Assembly: GCA_900109485.1 (NCBI GenBank)
Contig: FOAY01000005.1
Coordinates: 186,001 to 250,000 of the forward strand
DNA: 64,000 bases
Direction: 5' to 3'
Source of the DNA: Kosakonia sacchari
Lineage (GTDB): Bacteria; Pseudomonadota; Gammaproteobacteria; Enterobacterales; Enterobacteriaceae
The first letter of the stretch is position 1. Each line of letters opens with the position of its first letter. This document shows positions 1-8,310 of this stretch, piece by piece. The notes beneath the pieces were generated by a model. The model saw nothing but the letters and a program-made list of their open reading frames with translations. It was not told the origin of the DNA and ran no database searches. A program made the translations under genes and the position numbers.

Positions 1-2
1 CC

Positions 3-374
3 GCTTATCAGCCGATCGGCGCCGCGCAGAAAAACGATAACGATTTTCTGCAAAAAGATATCCAGCAGCGCCTGGCACAAGGGCCATTACAGTGGGATCT
101 GCTGATCACCGTGGCCGGAAAAGGCGATGACGGCAGCCGCGCATCGCAAGTCTGGCCCGCCGATCGCCAGACCATCAATGCCGGAACGCTGGAGCTGAGC
201 CAGGCCATTGCCCAGCAACAAGGCCCGTGCAATGACATCAATTATGATCCGCTGATCCTGCCTGATGGCATCGCCGCCTCTGACGATCCGTTACTGAATG
301 CGCGTTCGGCGGCCTACGCCAAATCGTACAACGCGCGCACCCGCGAACAAACCGCACAGACAGGAGCCCACTGA
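3..374 (+). CDS. Catalase-family peroxidase, C-terminal part (truncated by window start)
   Basis: This is the last 123 codons of a heme catalase-related peroxidase (SrpA-like group); the N-terminal heme-binding part lies outside the window. The visible tail reads through VWPADR, GTLEL, GPCNDINYDPLILPDGI and DDPLLNARSAAY, the usual C-terminal pattern of small periplasmic or cytoplasmic catalase-related proteins. Such proteins reduce hydrogen peroxide or organic peroxides. The stop codon overlaps the start of the cytochrome b561 gene (TGATG), so the two are translationally coupled. With the downstream sigma/anti-sigma pair it forms one apparent operon, suggesting an oxidative or envelope stress unit (inference). 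Family assignment is firm; substrate and cellular location cannot be judged without the N-terminus. Confidence 0.85.
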   Translation, partial: AYQPIGAAQKNDNDFLQKDIQQRLAQGPLQWDLLITVAGKGDDGSRASQVWPADRQTINAGTLELSQAIAQQQGPCNDINYDPLILPDGIAASDDPLLNARSAAYAKSYNARTREQTAQTGAH

Positions 375-913
375 TGAAACAGGTTGCTTATTTCCACCCG
401 GCGCTGCGCGTCCTGCACTGGCTGATGGCGGCGGCGATCATCGCCATGCTGTTTATTGGCGTGCTGATGGTCTCAACCATCTCGTCGCTGCACAGTTTGC
501 TGGTGTCGATTCATAAACCGCTGGGTATGATGATTCTCGTCCTGGTGATCGTGCGTTTGTGGCTGCGATTTTATACTGCCACGCCAGCGTTACCGGCTTC
601 GCTGCCTGCTTGGCAGCGCGCGATGGCGCACCTCTCGCACTGGGCGCTCTATGCGATGATGCTGGCGCAACCGCTGATCGGCTGGGCAATGCTGTCGGCG
701 GCAGGCTACCCTGTATCATTAGGTTCAGGCTTCGTTTTACCGCCGATTCTGCCGGTAAATAATGACTGGTACGCGATCCTGCGTCCGCTGCATTCTGTGG
801 TGGCGCTGGCGCTATTTATCACGGTGATGCTGCATCTGGCCGCCGCCTTATTACACGCGTTGATACTGCGTGACGGGGTATTTGAAAGTATGTCCGGAAC
901 CCGCAAGCGATAA
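374..913 (+). CDS. Cytochrome b561 family membrane protein
   Basis: This 179-residue integral membrane protein has four hydrophobic helices and histidines placed as in the cytochrome b561 (YodB/CybB) family, for example HPALRVLHWLMA at residues 8-19, HKPLG near 48 and HSVVALALF near 139. These proteins bind b-type heme and pass electrons between the quinone pool and a partner in the membrane. The start overlaps the stop of the catalase-like peroxidase gene by one base, and the sigma factor gene follows after 9 bp. The pairing suggests that this cytochrome supplies electrons to the peroxidase (inference). It is a different protein from the CybB homologue at 25017. Confidence 0.9.
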   Translation: MKQVAYFHPALRVLHWLMAAAIIAMLFIGVLMVSTISSLHSLLVSIHKPLGMMILVLVIVRLWLRFYTATPALPASLPAWQRAMAHLSHWALYAMMLAQPLIGWAMLSAAGYPVSLGSGFVLPPILPVNNDWYAILRPLHSVVALALFITVMLHLAAALLHALILRDGVFESMSGTRKR

Positions 914-922
914 AGGCTATCT

Positions 923-1429
923 ATGCAACTGACCGATGATCAAATTCGTCAGGTGATGCCGCATTTGCAGCGTTTTGCCCTGTGGCTAACCCGTAATCCG
1001 CACAGCGCGGAGGATCTGGTGCAAAACTGCCTGACGAAAGCGTTGACGCGCAGGCCGGATAACGCCGGGGCGGAAAGCCTGCGCGCCTGGCTGTTCGCTA
1101 TTCTCTACCGGCAATTTATTGACGGCGAGCGGCGACGCAAACGCTATATGAAGCTGCTCAGCTTTTTTACCGGCGAGGAAGCGCTTAGCGACTCGTCGGA
1201 GTCGCTGGCAATTGCCGACGATACGCTGGCGCTGTTCGCCACCTTGCCCACCGAGTATCGCGTCATTCTGCTACTGGTGAGCGTTGAAGGGCTGAGTTAT
1301 AAAGAGGTGGCCGCTACGCTGGATATTCCGACCGGCACCGTAATGTCCCGCCTGTCGCGGGCGCGCAAAATGTTGCATGAGAAATTAGAAGGTAAGGTAA
1401 CACCGTTACCGCTGAGGAGACTGAAATGA
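923..1429 (+). CDS. ECF-type RNA polymerase sigma factor
   Basis: This 168-residue sigma-70 family protein has only regions 2 and 4. Region 2 runs over about residues 10-75 (SAEDLVQNCLTKAL, LRAWLFAILYRQFID). Region 4 covers about residues 105-155, with a helix-turn-helix around GLSYKEVAATLDIPTGTVMS and SRARKMLHEKL. Such factors redirect RNA polymerase to a small regulon when released from an anti-sigma factor. Its stop overlaps the anti-sigma start by four bases (ATGA), which fits balanced production of the pair. The genes before it encode a catalase-like peroxidase and a cytochrome b561, so these are probable regulon members (inference). The promoter lies left of the window. Confidence 0.93.
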   Translation: MQLTDDQIRQVMPHLQRFALWLTRNPHSAEDLVQNCLTKALTRRPDNAGAESLRAWLFAILYRQFIDGERRRKRYMKLLSFFTGEEALSDSSESLAIADDTLALFATLPTEYRVILLLVSVEGLSYKEVAATLDIPTGTVMSRLSRARKMLHEKLEGKVTPLPLRRLK

Positions 1430-2172
1430 CGCTGCCACCTGATGAACACGATCTGCATGCCTGGATGGATGGCGAAACCGATGAAGCGACCTCAAAGCGG
1501 ATTGAACACTATCTGGCGCAAAACCCGGCGGCTGCCGCACAAGTCGCAGGATGGCGGCGCGATGCGCAGCAGTTGCGCCAGGCAATGCAGCAGCAACACG
1601 TGCAACTGGAAAGCCCCGAACCGCACTATTTCCGTCGGCAGGTGCGGCAGCAACGCCAGTGGAAACTGGCAACAGCATTCGCGCTGGTGCTGGCGCTGAG
1701 CGTCGGCGGTTTCACCGGCTGGCAGATGAAAGAGTCGCAAATGTTGATGACCCATCAGCCGATGGAAGATGCGGTACAGGCTTACAAGCTATTTGATAAT
1801 AGCGCCGTCACGCCGATGGATGTGGTTGCCACGCAGCAAACAGAACTAACCCGCTGGGTGTCGCGCTATTTTATTAACGGCCATCAGCCGCCGAACCTGG
1901 AGCAGTACGGCTTTACGCTGGTTGGCGGACGGTTGATTGCCACCGCGCAAGGACCCGCCGCGCTGATTATGTATCAGGGGCCGAGCGGCACGCGGGTTGG
2001 CTGGTACATTCGTCCGCTCAGCCCGGTGAAATTACCGCACGGTGAACGTCAGGCAGACGATGTCATGGCGCAATACTGGAGCGATGAACATTATAACTAC
2101 GCGCTGGTGACACCGATGAATTCCGCCGCCGTCAATGGATTGCGTAAAGCGGTTTCGCAGGCGACCAGCTAG
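1426..2172 (+). CDS. Membrane anti-sigma factor
   Basis: This 248-residue protein starts inside the sigma gene (four-base overlap). It has a short cytoplasmic N-terminal region of about 85 residues beginning DEHDLHAWMDGETDEAT, typical of transmembrane anti-sigma (RskA/ChrR-like) proteins. One membrane helix follows (about 86-104, ATAFALVLALSVGGFTGW), then a periplasmic domain of about 140 residues. The zinc-binding HxxxCxxC motif of ZAS anti-sigma factors is not present. It probably holds the adjacent ECF sigma at the membrane until an envelope or redox signal is sensed. The gene ends four bases into the convergent NTF2-like gene. Role is inferred from architecture and gene pairing. Confidence 0.87.
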   Translation: MTLPPDEHDLHAWMDGETDEATSKRIEHYLAQNPAAAAQVAGWRRDAQQLRQAMQQQHVQLESPEPHYFRRQVRQQRQWKLATAFALVLALSVGGFTGWQMKESQMLMTHQPMEDAVQAYKLFDNSAVTPMDVVATQQTELTRWVSRYFINGHQPPNLEQYGFTLVGGRLIATAQGPAALIMYQGPSGTRVGWYIRPLSPVKLPHGERQADDVMAQYWSDEHYNYALVTPMNSAAVNGLRKAVSQATS

Positions 2173-2696
2173 TTTTGCGATTGAAGAACGCTGGACAAAC
2201 CGCGGGCTAACAGTTGACGCGGTGCGTCGCTGCCATCCACAGGAAGCAGCGTTCTGCTGCGTATTTTCCAGCGCCCGGCATGGCGTTCAAGCAGCCAGCG
2301 GTTAACCACAACCCGGTGAATACGATACCCGGTTGACACGCCATGGTTGGCGAGTTCCCGACGCTCGCCCTGCTTATCCAGCGCGATGATCTGTAAATAT
2401 GAGGTCACGGTGGCGCGGTCACCGCGCAAGTCGATAAGCGGCAAACCAGCAAAATGCGCCAGCCCTCCCCGAATCGCCTCTTCATGTTCCGGGCGGAGGA
2501 TAAAGGCGGCGATCGCCTCCGCGCCCTGAGCACCGTCCAGACTCCCGCCGCGATCAAATATCCCGTCCGGCATATAAATCGATGCGGTGTAATCGGCAAG
2601 TGCGGTATCTGCACTCGGCGGATGTGAGGCAATCAGTTCATAAATGGCTAATGTGTCTTCGATTCGCTGAAGTCGCTGCACAATCTCATCAGTCAC
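2169..2696 (-). CDS. NTF2-like / SnoaL-like family protein
   Basis: This 175-residue protein resembles the SnoaL-like branch of the NTF2 fold, with an N-terminal helix (IVQRLQRIEDTLAIYELIA) followed by the pattern of a cone-shaped barrel (YMPDGIFDRGG, HFAGLPLIDLRGDRATVTSY, WLLERHAGRWKIRSRTLLPVDG). Members include ring-hydroxylating dioxygenase small subunits, cyclases and isomerases, so no reaction can be named. It is transcribed divergently from the LysR regulator at 2813, with 116 bp between the starts, making it the likely regulated target. Its stop overlaps the stop of the anti-sigma gene by four bases. An SD-like AGGAGA sequence sits upstream of the ATG. Confidence 0.75.
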   Translation of the reverse strand: MTDEIVQRLQRIEDTLAIYELIASHPPSADTALADYTASIYMPDGIFDRGGSLDGAQGAEAIAAFILRPEHEEAIRGGLAHFAGLPLIDLRGDRATVTSYLQIIALDKQGERRELANHGVSTGYRIHRVVVNRWLLERHAGRWKIRSRTLLPVDGSDAPRQLLARGLSSVLQSQN

Positions 2697-2812
2697 GGTC
2701 GGTTTCTCCTGTTATGTACTGACAGCGACTATAACTGTTCTTATTCATTCTATAATCAGCACATTATTGCATGCAGTGATTAGCTGAACTTAACAATGGT
2801 GCCGGGGAACGG

Positions 2813-3706
2813 ATGATCAGCAGCAGCGATTTTGTCGCGTTAAAAACATTTTTGGTGGTGGCGGAACACCTAAACTTCCGGGCGGCTGCCGCGCAGTTGG
2901 GTCTCTCCGCATCAGCCGTCAGCCAGCAGATCGCGGCGCTGGAAGAGCGGTTGGGGCTGCGGCTGTTTAACCGCACAACGCGTTCCGTCAATCTCACCGA
3001 TGATGGTCAGGCGCTCTATCAGCACACTGCGCCATTGCTGGAAAATCTGACGCAGGCGTTTGGCAGTGCGCAATCCCGCAGCCGCTCCCTGCGGGGAACG
3101 CTACGAATTCATGCTTTTCGCTCGGCGGCGCAGCGTTTCCTTGATCGAAAAGTCCCTGGCTTTTTGGCCACCTGGCCTGATGTGCGTATCGATATCACCA
3201 CGCAGGATGCGCCGGTTGAACTGGTATCCGGCGGGTACGATCTTTCGCTACGGCTGGGCGAGGTGCTGGATCCGGGATTGGTTGCCGTTCCTGTCGGCGG
3301 CCACCTGCACCAGATTGTGGTCGCCTCTCCCACTTATCTGGCGTCACACGCGCCGATCCGCCACCCCCATGATTTGCGCCAGCACAACTGCATTGGCTGG
3401 CGCTGGCCTGGTGCCGCAATGCCTGCTGCCTGGCAATTTCAGGGGAACAACCAGACGCTGACGCTGCCGCTGTCGGGGAATCTGGTGGTGGACGATCGTG
3501 AACGCCAGTATCAGGCCGCCATCGCCGGGCTTGGTCTTGCGCAAGTCACCGCTGAGCGGGTTGAAGCGCACCTGGTTTCCGGTGCGCTGGTGCGGATTCT
3601 GACTGCGTGGGAAATGGAGTTTGACGGTTACTACCTGTGCTGGACAGCGGGGAAAACCATGTCTTCGACGATGCGTGCATTTATTGACTGGCTGCGCGCA
3701 GATTAA
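2813..3706 (+). CDS. LysR-type transcriptional regulator
   Basis: This 297-residue LysR-type regulator has an N-terminal winged helix-turn-helix (about residues 7-65: FVALKTFLVVAEHLNFRAAA, SASAVSQQIAALEERLG, FNRTTRSVNLTDDG). A periplasmic-binding-protein-like effector domain starts at about residue 90 (LRGTLRIHAF) and includes SGGYDLSLRLGE. That arrangement resembles the CrgA-like subgroup. It faces the NTF2-like gene across a 116-bp divergent promoter region and probably controls it and itself (inference). Its 3' end overlaps the end of rimL by four bases. The effector is unknown. Confidence 0.9.
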   Translation: MISSSDFVALKTFLVVAEHLNFRAAAAQLGLSASAVSQQIAALEERLGLRLFNRTTRSVNLTDDGQALYQHTAPLLENLTQAFGSAQSRSRSLRGTLRIHAFRSAAQRFLDRKVPGFLATWPDVRIDITTQDAPVELVSGGYDLSLRLGEVLDPGLVAVPVGGHLHQIVVASPTYLASHAPIRHPHDLRQHNCIGWRWPGAAMPAAWQFQGNNQTLTLPLSGNLVVDDRERQYQAAIAGLGLAQVTAERVEAHLVSGALVRILTAWEMEFDGYYLCWTAGKTMSSTMRAFIDWLRAD

Positions 3707-4269
3707 GCGCGCTGGCCGTTGACGATAATTTTTGCCCAGATATTCTGGTCGTCATACTGGCCGTTGAGAAATTCCGCCTGTTTCAGGCAGCCTTCCAGCG
3801 TAAAACCATTACGTTTCGCCACCTGATTACTGGCGTGATTAGCCACCCGGCATTTGATGACAAAGCGCCGCACATCGCCCCGGCGGGCATAAAATGCCAT
3901 CAGCGCCTGCAACGCCTGCGACAAAATCCCCTGCCCCTGAGCCTCTTTATCCAGCCAGTAACCGATATAGGCCGTCTTGTTGAGCGGTTCGATGGCGTTA
4001 AACGCCAGCACGCCCGTGACAACCTCATCAACAACGATCATAAAGGTCTTCGCGTAGCCACGCTGGTGCAGCAGCATATTGCTCTGTAGCGTTTTACGGG
4101 TATCGTCCACCGTGCGCACATACTGCGGCCAGTCGAGAAACTGCTGCAAATCGTCGCGATTTTTCACGATCAACTGGTATAAATCATGCACAAAGCGTTC
4201 GTCTGCGGCCTGCAGGGCAATACGGTCGTTAACGGGAATGGTGGTATCTGAGTGATGTTCCGTTGCCAT
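3703..4269 (-). CDS. rimL: Ribosomal-protein-serine acetyltransferase RimL
   Basis: This is a GNAT-fold N-acetyltransferase of 188 residues matching E. coli RimL, which acetylates the N-terminal serine of ribosomal protein L12 to give L7. Recognisable blocks are DTRKTLQSNMLLHQRGYAKTF, GYWLDKEAQGQGILSQALQ (the acetyl-CoA binding motif A) and KRNGFTLEGCLKQAEFLNG. The start at 4269 is chosen because GGAGG lies 5-9 bases upstream; a further in-frame ATG at 4287 has no ribosome binding site. It follows opgD on the same strand across a strong inverted repeat at 4287-4308. The small gene ydcH, which I recall lying between opgD and rimL in E. coli, is absent. Confidence 0.92.
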   Translation of the reverse strand: MATEHHSDTTIPVNDRIALQAADERFVHDLYQLIVKNRDDLQQFLDWPQYVRTVDDTRKTLQSNMLLHQRGYAKTFMIVVDEVVTGVLAFNAIEPLNKTAYIGYWLDKEAQGQGILSQALQALMAFYARRGDVRRFVIKCRVANHASNQVAKRNGFTLEGCLKQAEFLNGQYDDQNIWAKIIVNGQRA

Positions 4270-4286
4270 TACGCCTCCGGAAAGCA

Positions 4287-4308
4287 TTCGCCCCCAAACG
4301 GGGGCGAA
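4287..4308. repeat. Inverted repeat (hairpin) between opgD and rimL
   Basis: A perfect inverted repeat with arms TTCGCCCCC and GGGGGCGAA around an AAAC-type loop sits between the opgD stop and the rimL ribosome binding site. There is no T-tract after it on the minus strand, so it looks more like an RNA-stabilising or attenuating hairpin than a full terminator. It would form at the 5' edge of any separate rimL message. Confidence 0.6.
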
Positions 4309-4314
4309 GGAAGA

Positions 4315-5970
4315 TTAACGCATCACGCGGTCGTCAACGTAGTTACGCTTGTCCGCCGCGGGCGGGAAATATTGATACAGCCAGGTTTCACTGATGGCAT
4401 CGCCCTGACAGCGCAGGAACATGCGCATCTCCACCGGATCGGTGGAATCATTGGTCGGATACCAGTCAAAGAGAATACGGTAACCGTCGAACGGTTCCAC
4501 ATACAGGATTTCAACCTGTTTCGCTTCGCCGCTGGAGAGCGAGATCACCGGCTCAATGCCTTTCGGCGCAGCCGCTTTCAGATCGCCGCCGACGAAATCG
4601 ATGGCAAAACGACGCGCCCATTTCTCCGGATAATGCTCGCCCGGCGCCCAGCCTTCCGGGAAGCCGCCCATCCCGGTGCGGGTCGCGTAGACGCGCGCCA
4701 GCGGTGAACGTACCGGCGGCATCGCGCTCCAGTAGAGACGATACTGGAAAGCAAACTCGTCACCCGCTTTCACCGGTTTTTCCGGCTGCCAGAAGCACAC
4801 AATGTTATCCAGCGTTTCGCCGGTAGTCGGGATCTCCATCAGGCTTACCGCCCCTTTGCCCCAGCGGTTGCGCGGCTCGACCCACAAACTTGGGCGTTTG
4901 TTATACCAGCCCATCACATCCTGATAGTGGGAGAAATCGCGATCCAACTGCAACAGGCCAAAGCCTTTCGGGTTTTCATCCTGGAAAGCGTTGAATTGCA
5001 GTTTTTGCGGGTTATTCAGCGGGCGGCAGATCCACTCGCCGTTGCCGCGCCACATTGCTAAACGGTCAGAGTCATGAATTTGCGGGTGAATGGTGTCGCA
5101 AACGCGACGCTCATTGTTGCCGCAGCTAAACATACTGGTCATCGGCGCGATGCCGAGCTGTTTGATGTCTTTACGCGCGTACAGGCGGTTATCCACCTCC
5201 ATGATCACCTGGCTCTCTTCGCAGTGGATCACGAATTTGTATGCCCCGGTGATACTCGCGCTGTCCAGCAGTGCATAGACGGTAAAGGTGGTATCAGACG
5301 GTTTCGCGGTTTCGAACCAGAAGGCGGTAAAGTCCGGGAACTCTTCCGGCTGATCGGTAAAGGTGTCAATGGCCACGCCGCGCGCGGAAAGGCCGTACTG
5401 GAAGGTGCTGTCCACCGCGCGGAAATAGCTCGCGCCGAGGAACGAGACGATATCGCGGCGCGCCAGTTCCGGCGCTTTGAAGGCACGGAAACCGGCAAAA
5501 CCGAGGTCGCTCTGGCCTTCCAGCTGTTTGGTATCCACGCCCGCATCGTGATAGTTGAACAGCTCCGGGCGGAAGTGAATTTCACGCGCCTGATGCGTTC
5601 CCTGATCCAGCGAGAACATGCGCACGCGGCGGCGGAAACCCATGCCAACGTGGAAAAACTGCACATCCAGTTGACGCCCTTCGACGTTATTCCACAGCGA
5701 ATGCTGCGCATCGTACTGGATGCTGTTGTAAGCCTGCGGCGTCAGGTTTGCCAGCGTATTCGGCAATGCTTTCGGCGCACCGCCCCACGGCTGCTCCGAC
5801 AGATCGTGCGCCATTGATTGCAGCACAGAGAAGTCAAAACGGCGGCTCTGCCCATCGGCAATATCCGTCTCTGCCGCAAACGCCGCGCGGGAGAAAAGAG
5901 ATGCAACACCGGTGGTGCCGTAGGTGGCTGCAAGGGCCATGGATGCCTGAATAAATCGTCTGCGGTTCAT
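4315..5970 (-). CDS. opgD: Glucan biosynthesis protein D (OpgD/MdoD)
   Basis: This 551-residue periplasmic protein is the same length as E. coli OpgD, which shapes the backbone of osmoregulated periplasmic glucans together with OpgG/OpgH. The N-terminus [18 protein letters not shown] carries a twin-arginine (Tat) signal, with cleavage expected after SRAAFA. The body contains the conserved [30 protein letters not shown] and [14 protein letters not shown] blocks. The start at 5970 matches the Tat signal; an upstream in-frame ATG at 6006 lacks a ribosome binding site. It is followed on the same strand by rimL. The gene is intact. Confidence 0.96.
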   Translation of the reverse strand: MNRRRFIQASMALAATYGTTGVASLFSRAAFAAETDIADGQSRRFDFSVLQSMAHDLSEQPWGGAPKALPNTLANLTPQAYNSIQYDAQHSLWNNVEGRQLDVQFFHVGMGFRRRVRMFSLDQGTHQAREIHFRPELFNYHDAGVDTKQLEGQSDLGFAGFRAFKAPELARRDIVSFLGASYFRAVDSTFQYGLSARGVAIDTFTDQPEEFPDFTAFWFETAKPSDTTFTVYALLDSASITGAYKFVIHCEESQVIMEVDNRLYARKDIKQLGIAPMTSMFSCGNNERRVCDTIHPQIHDSDRLAMWRGNGEWICRPLNNPQKLQFNAFQDENPKGFGLLQLDRDFSHYQDVMGWYNKRPSLWVEPRNRWGKGAVSLMEIPTTGETLDNIVCFWQPEKPVKAGDEFAFQYRLYWSAMPPVRSPLARVYATRTGMGGFPEGWAPGEHYPEKWARRFAIDFVGGDLKAAAPKGIEPVISLSSGEAKQVEILYVEPFDGYRILFDWYPTNDSTDPVEMRMFLRCQGDAISETWLYQYFPPAADKRNYVDDRVMR

Positions 5971-6184
5971 GCCTGGTAACACGTCCTTCTGGTCGTAGAA
6001 TGGCATTTCGCAATTGTGCGAAATAGCGACAAAAGCATTTCTTTATTGAACGCACACTCTAGACAAAATTCATTGAGAATCCAATTGTTGGCAGTTGAGA
6101 ATTTACTCAAAACCGAAAATATTTCCTGTCGATGAGATCAGGCTGAAAATAATATGAAGTGAGGTATAACGCTGGAATTACGCA

Positions 6185-6222
6185 GAGAAAAGAGCCCCTG
6201 CCGGACATCAGGCGGCAGGGGC
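6185..6222 (-). terminator. Rho-independent terminator of the solute-binding protein operon
   Basis: On the minus strand GCCCCTGCC and GGCAGGGGC form a strong stem followed by TCTTTTCTC, just after the stop of the solute-binding protein gene at 6238. It closes the aminotransferase/solute-binding protein unit. Confidence 0.8.
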
Positions 6223-6237
6223 CAGAGTAGTGAAACG

Positions 6238-7017
6238 TTATTTTGCGCTCACGCTAACATCAATACCGGGGAAATATTTATCCGCCAGGCTTTTGATGGT
6301 GCCGTCAGCACGAACTTTATCAATGGCGGCATCAAGCTGTTTTTTCGTCGCATCGTCACCTTTGCGCAGCCCAAAACCGATGCCGCTACCGAGGATCGTA
6401 TCGTCCGATACCGGTTTGCCGATAAAGCCAAACCCTTTCCCCTGCGGCTTGCTGAGGAAACCTGCCTGCCCCGCCGCCGACATCACCAGTGAGGCGTCAA
6501 TACGGCCGTTCAGCAAATCTCCCCACGCCATGTTCTGATCTTTATACGACACCACCGTGACACCGTGCTTTTCCCAGTGCTCTTTGGCGTAAGTTTCCTG
6601 AATGGAACCCTGTAACACGCCGATGGTTTTCCCTTTTAGCCCTTCCGCAGTGGCTTCCATCCCGTCGCCGCTTTTACCGACCAGTTGTGAAGGAATACGG
6701 TAGATTGGCTGCGTGAAATCGATGCTTTTGCGCCGTTGTTCGGTGATGTTCATCGCCGAGTTAATGGCATCAAATTTTTTCGCCGTCAGCCCTGGGATCA
6801 GCGCATCAAACGAGGTTTCCACCCAACTGCACTTCAGCTGCGCGGCTTTACAAATGGCGTTACCCAGCTCGATATCAAACCCTTCCAGCTCGCCTGCGGC
6901 GTTGCGGCTCTCGAACGGCGGATATTCCGCCTCAACGCCGTAACGCAGTTCTGTTGCCGCGAATGAAGAGAGTGAGCAGAGCAAACCCATACCCAGACAG
7001 AGTGCTTTTAGTTTCAT
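6238..7017 (-). CDS. Periplasmic amino-acid-binding protein (ABC transporter, family 3)
   Basis: This 259-residue secreted solute-binding protein resembles HisJ/ArgT/ArtJ. Residues 1-20 form a Sec signal peptide (MKLKALCLGMGLLCSLSSFA). The mature part starts ELRYGVEAEYPPFE and shows the family signatures GFDIELGNAICK, SFDALIPGLTAKKFD and the hinge/ligand segments IDFTQPIYRIP and LKGKTIGVLQGS. Basic amino acids or opines are plausible ligands, but this is inference. It sits 12 bp behind an aminotransferase gene in one operon, and no permease or ATPase genes are next to it. It must either use a transporter encoded elsewhere or compete for one. A clear terminator follows. Confidence 0.9.
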   Translation of the reverse strand: MKLKALCLGMGLLCSLSSFAATELRYGVEAEYPPFESRNAAGELEGFDIELGNAICKAAQLKCSWVETSFDALIPGLTAKKFDAINSAMNITEQRRKSIDFTQPIYRIPSQLVGKSGDGMEATAEGLKGKTIGVLQGSIQETYAKEHWEKHGVTVVSYKDQNMAWGDLLNGRIDASLVMSAAGQAGFLSKPQGKGFGFIGKPVSDDTILGSGIGFGLRKGDDATKKQLDAAIDKVRADGTIKSLADKYFPGIDVSVSAK

Positions 7018-7029
7018 TATTAACGCTCC

Positions 7030-8199
7030 TTAGCGTGGCTTAACACGACACAGGGCCTGCGCGCCTGCTCTTAATGTGGCCTCATCTTTGGCAAAAGAGA
7101 GGCGAATGAGTTTGTTATCTGTCCCGTCTGTATAAAACGCCGACAGCGGAATGGTGGCAACACCGTAATCAGTAATCAGGCGTTTGACCATCTCGCTGTC
7201 ACTCTCATCGCTGAACGAACTGTAATCCGCTAACAGGAAGAAAGAACCGGCGCTGGGCAACAGGCGGAACGGTGAATCAGCCAGCAGCGTTTGCAACAGA
7301 TCGCGCTTGCGCTGATAAAACGACGACAGCATCAGCCAGCCTTGCGGATCGCGCATCTGCTCGGCAAACGCGTACTGCATCGGGGTATCGGCAGAGAACA
7401 TCAAAAATTGATGCACCTTGCAGATTTCATCCATCAATTCGGCGGGGGCAACGCAGTAGCCGACGCGCCAGCCGGTAACATGGTAGGTTTTCCCGAAGGA
7501 AGAGACGATCACGCTGCGCTCCGCCAGTTGCGGGTGCGTCGCCATGCCGTGATGCGGTTCACCGTCAAATACCACGTGCTCGTACACTTCGTCCGAGAGG
7601 ATCACAATATCCGTATTGCGTGTTAAGGCGGCCAGTTGATCGAGGTCCGCGCGGGAGAAAACCTGCCCGCTGGGGTTGTGCGGCGTGTTAATGATGATCA
7701 TCCGCGTGCGCGGCGTAATGGCGGCCCGCACTTCATCCCAGTTAACGGCGAAATCCGGCACCGTCAGCTTAATGGCAATCGGAGTGGCGCCCTGCAAACG
7801 AACAATCGGCGCATAGCTGTCAAACGACGGCTCAAAGTAGATCACTTCATCGCCCGGATGCACCAGCCCGCTAATGGCGGAGTACAAGCCTTGGCTGGCG
7901 CTGGCGGTGATCAGCACTTCGCTGTCGATGTCGTAATCCGTGTGGTAGAGATCGGCAATTTTCTGCGCAATGCGCTCTTTCAGCGAACGCAGCCCGGTCA
8001 TCGGCGCGTACTGGTTGTGATTCTCCTGCATGGCGCGGGTAACTCCGGCAACCAGTTGCGGATCGCAGGGGAAATTGGGCGCGCCCTGAGAGAGGTTAAT
8101 CGCGTTGTGCTCGGCGGAAAGCTGGCCAATCACGGTAAAAATGGTGGTGCCGACATCAGGTAATTTGGAGCGGGTTCTCACCGGCGTGCGCAAAGTCAT
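7030..8199 (-). CDS. PLP-dependent aminotransferase (YbdL-like, class I/II)
   Basis: This 389-residue fold-type I aminotransferase is close in pattern to E. coli YbdL (methionine/aromatic aminotransferase). It contains INLSQGAPNFP, NQYAPMTGLRSLKERIA, YFEPSFDSYAP, IINTPHNPSGQVF, ILSDEVYEHVVFDG and the lysine-bearing SSFGKTYHVTGWRVGY, where the lysine forms the Schiff base with PLP. It is transcribed with the solute-binding protein that follows after 12 bp, and diverges from the LysR gene at 8311. The pair suggests uptake and transamination of an amino acid under LysR control (inference). The specific amino acid cannot be read from the sequence. Confidence 0.92.
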   Translation of the reverse strand: MTLRTPVRTRSKLPDVGTTIFTVIGQLSAEHNAINLSQGAPNFPCDPQLVAGVTRAMQENHNQYAPMTGLRSLKERIAQKIADLYHTDYDIDSEVLITASASQGLYSAISGLVHPGDEVIYFEPSFDSYAPIVRLQGATPIAIKLTVPDFAVNWDEVRAAITPRTRMIIINTPHNPSGQVFSRADLDQLAALTRNTDIVILSDEVYEHVVFDGEPHHGMATHPQLAERSVIVSSFGKTYHVTGWRVGYCVAPAELMDEICKVHQFLMFSADTPMQYAFAEQMRDPQGWLMLSSFYQRKRDLLQTLLADSPFRLLPSAGSFFLLADYSSFSDESDSEMVKRLITDYGVATIPLSAFYTDGTDNKLIRLSFAKDEATLRAGAQALCRVKPR

Positions 8200-8310
8200 T
8201 GTTCATCCTTTCGCTAAAAAGTGCATAAGCATTCAAACCAAAAGTGCGCTGTCGCGACAATCGAATTGTTGTCATAATAGCCATGATAAAAACGCATAGC
8301 TGGAGTCGCC

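Noticed and set aside
5074..5817. 247-codon open frame on the plus strand inside opgD
   Set aside because: Antisense shadow of a highly conserved gene; low-complexity His/Arg-rich translation without any family motif or ribosome binding site.
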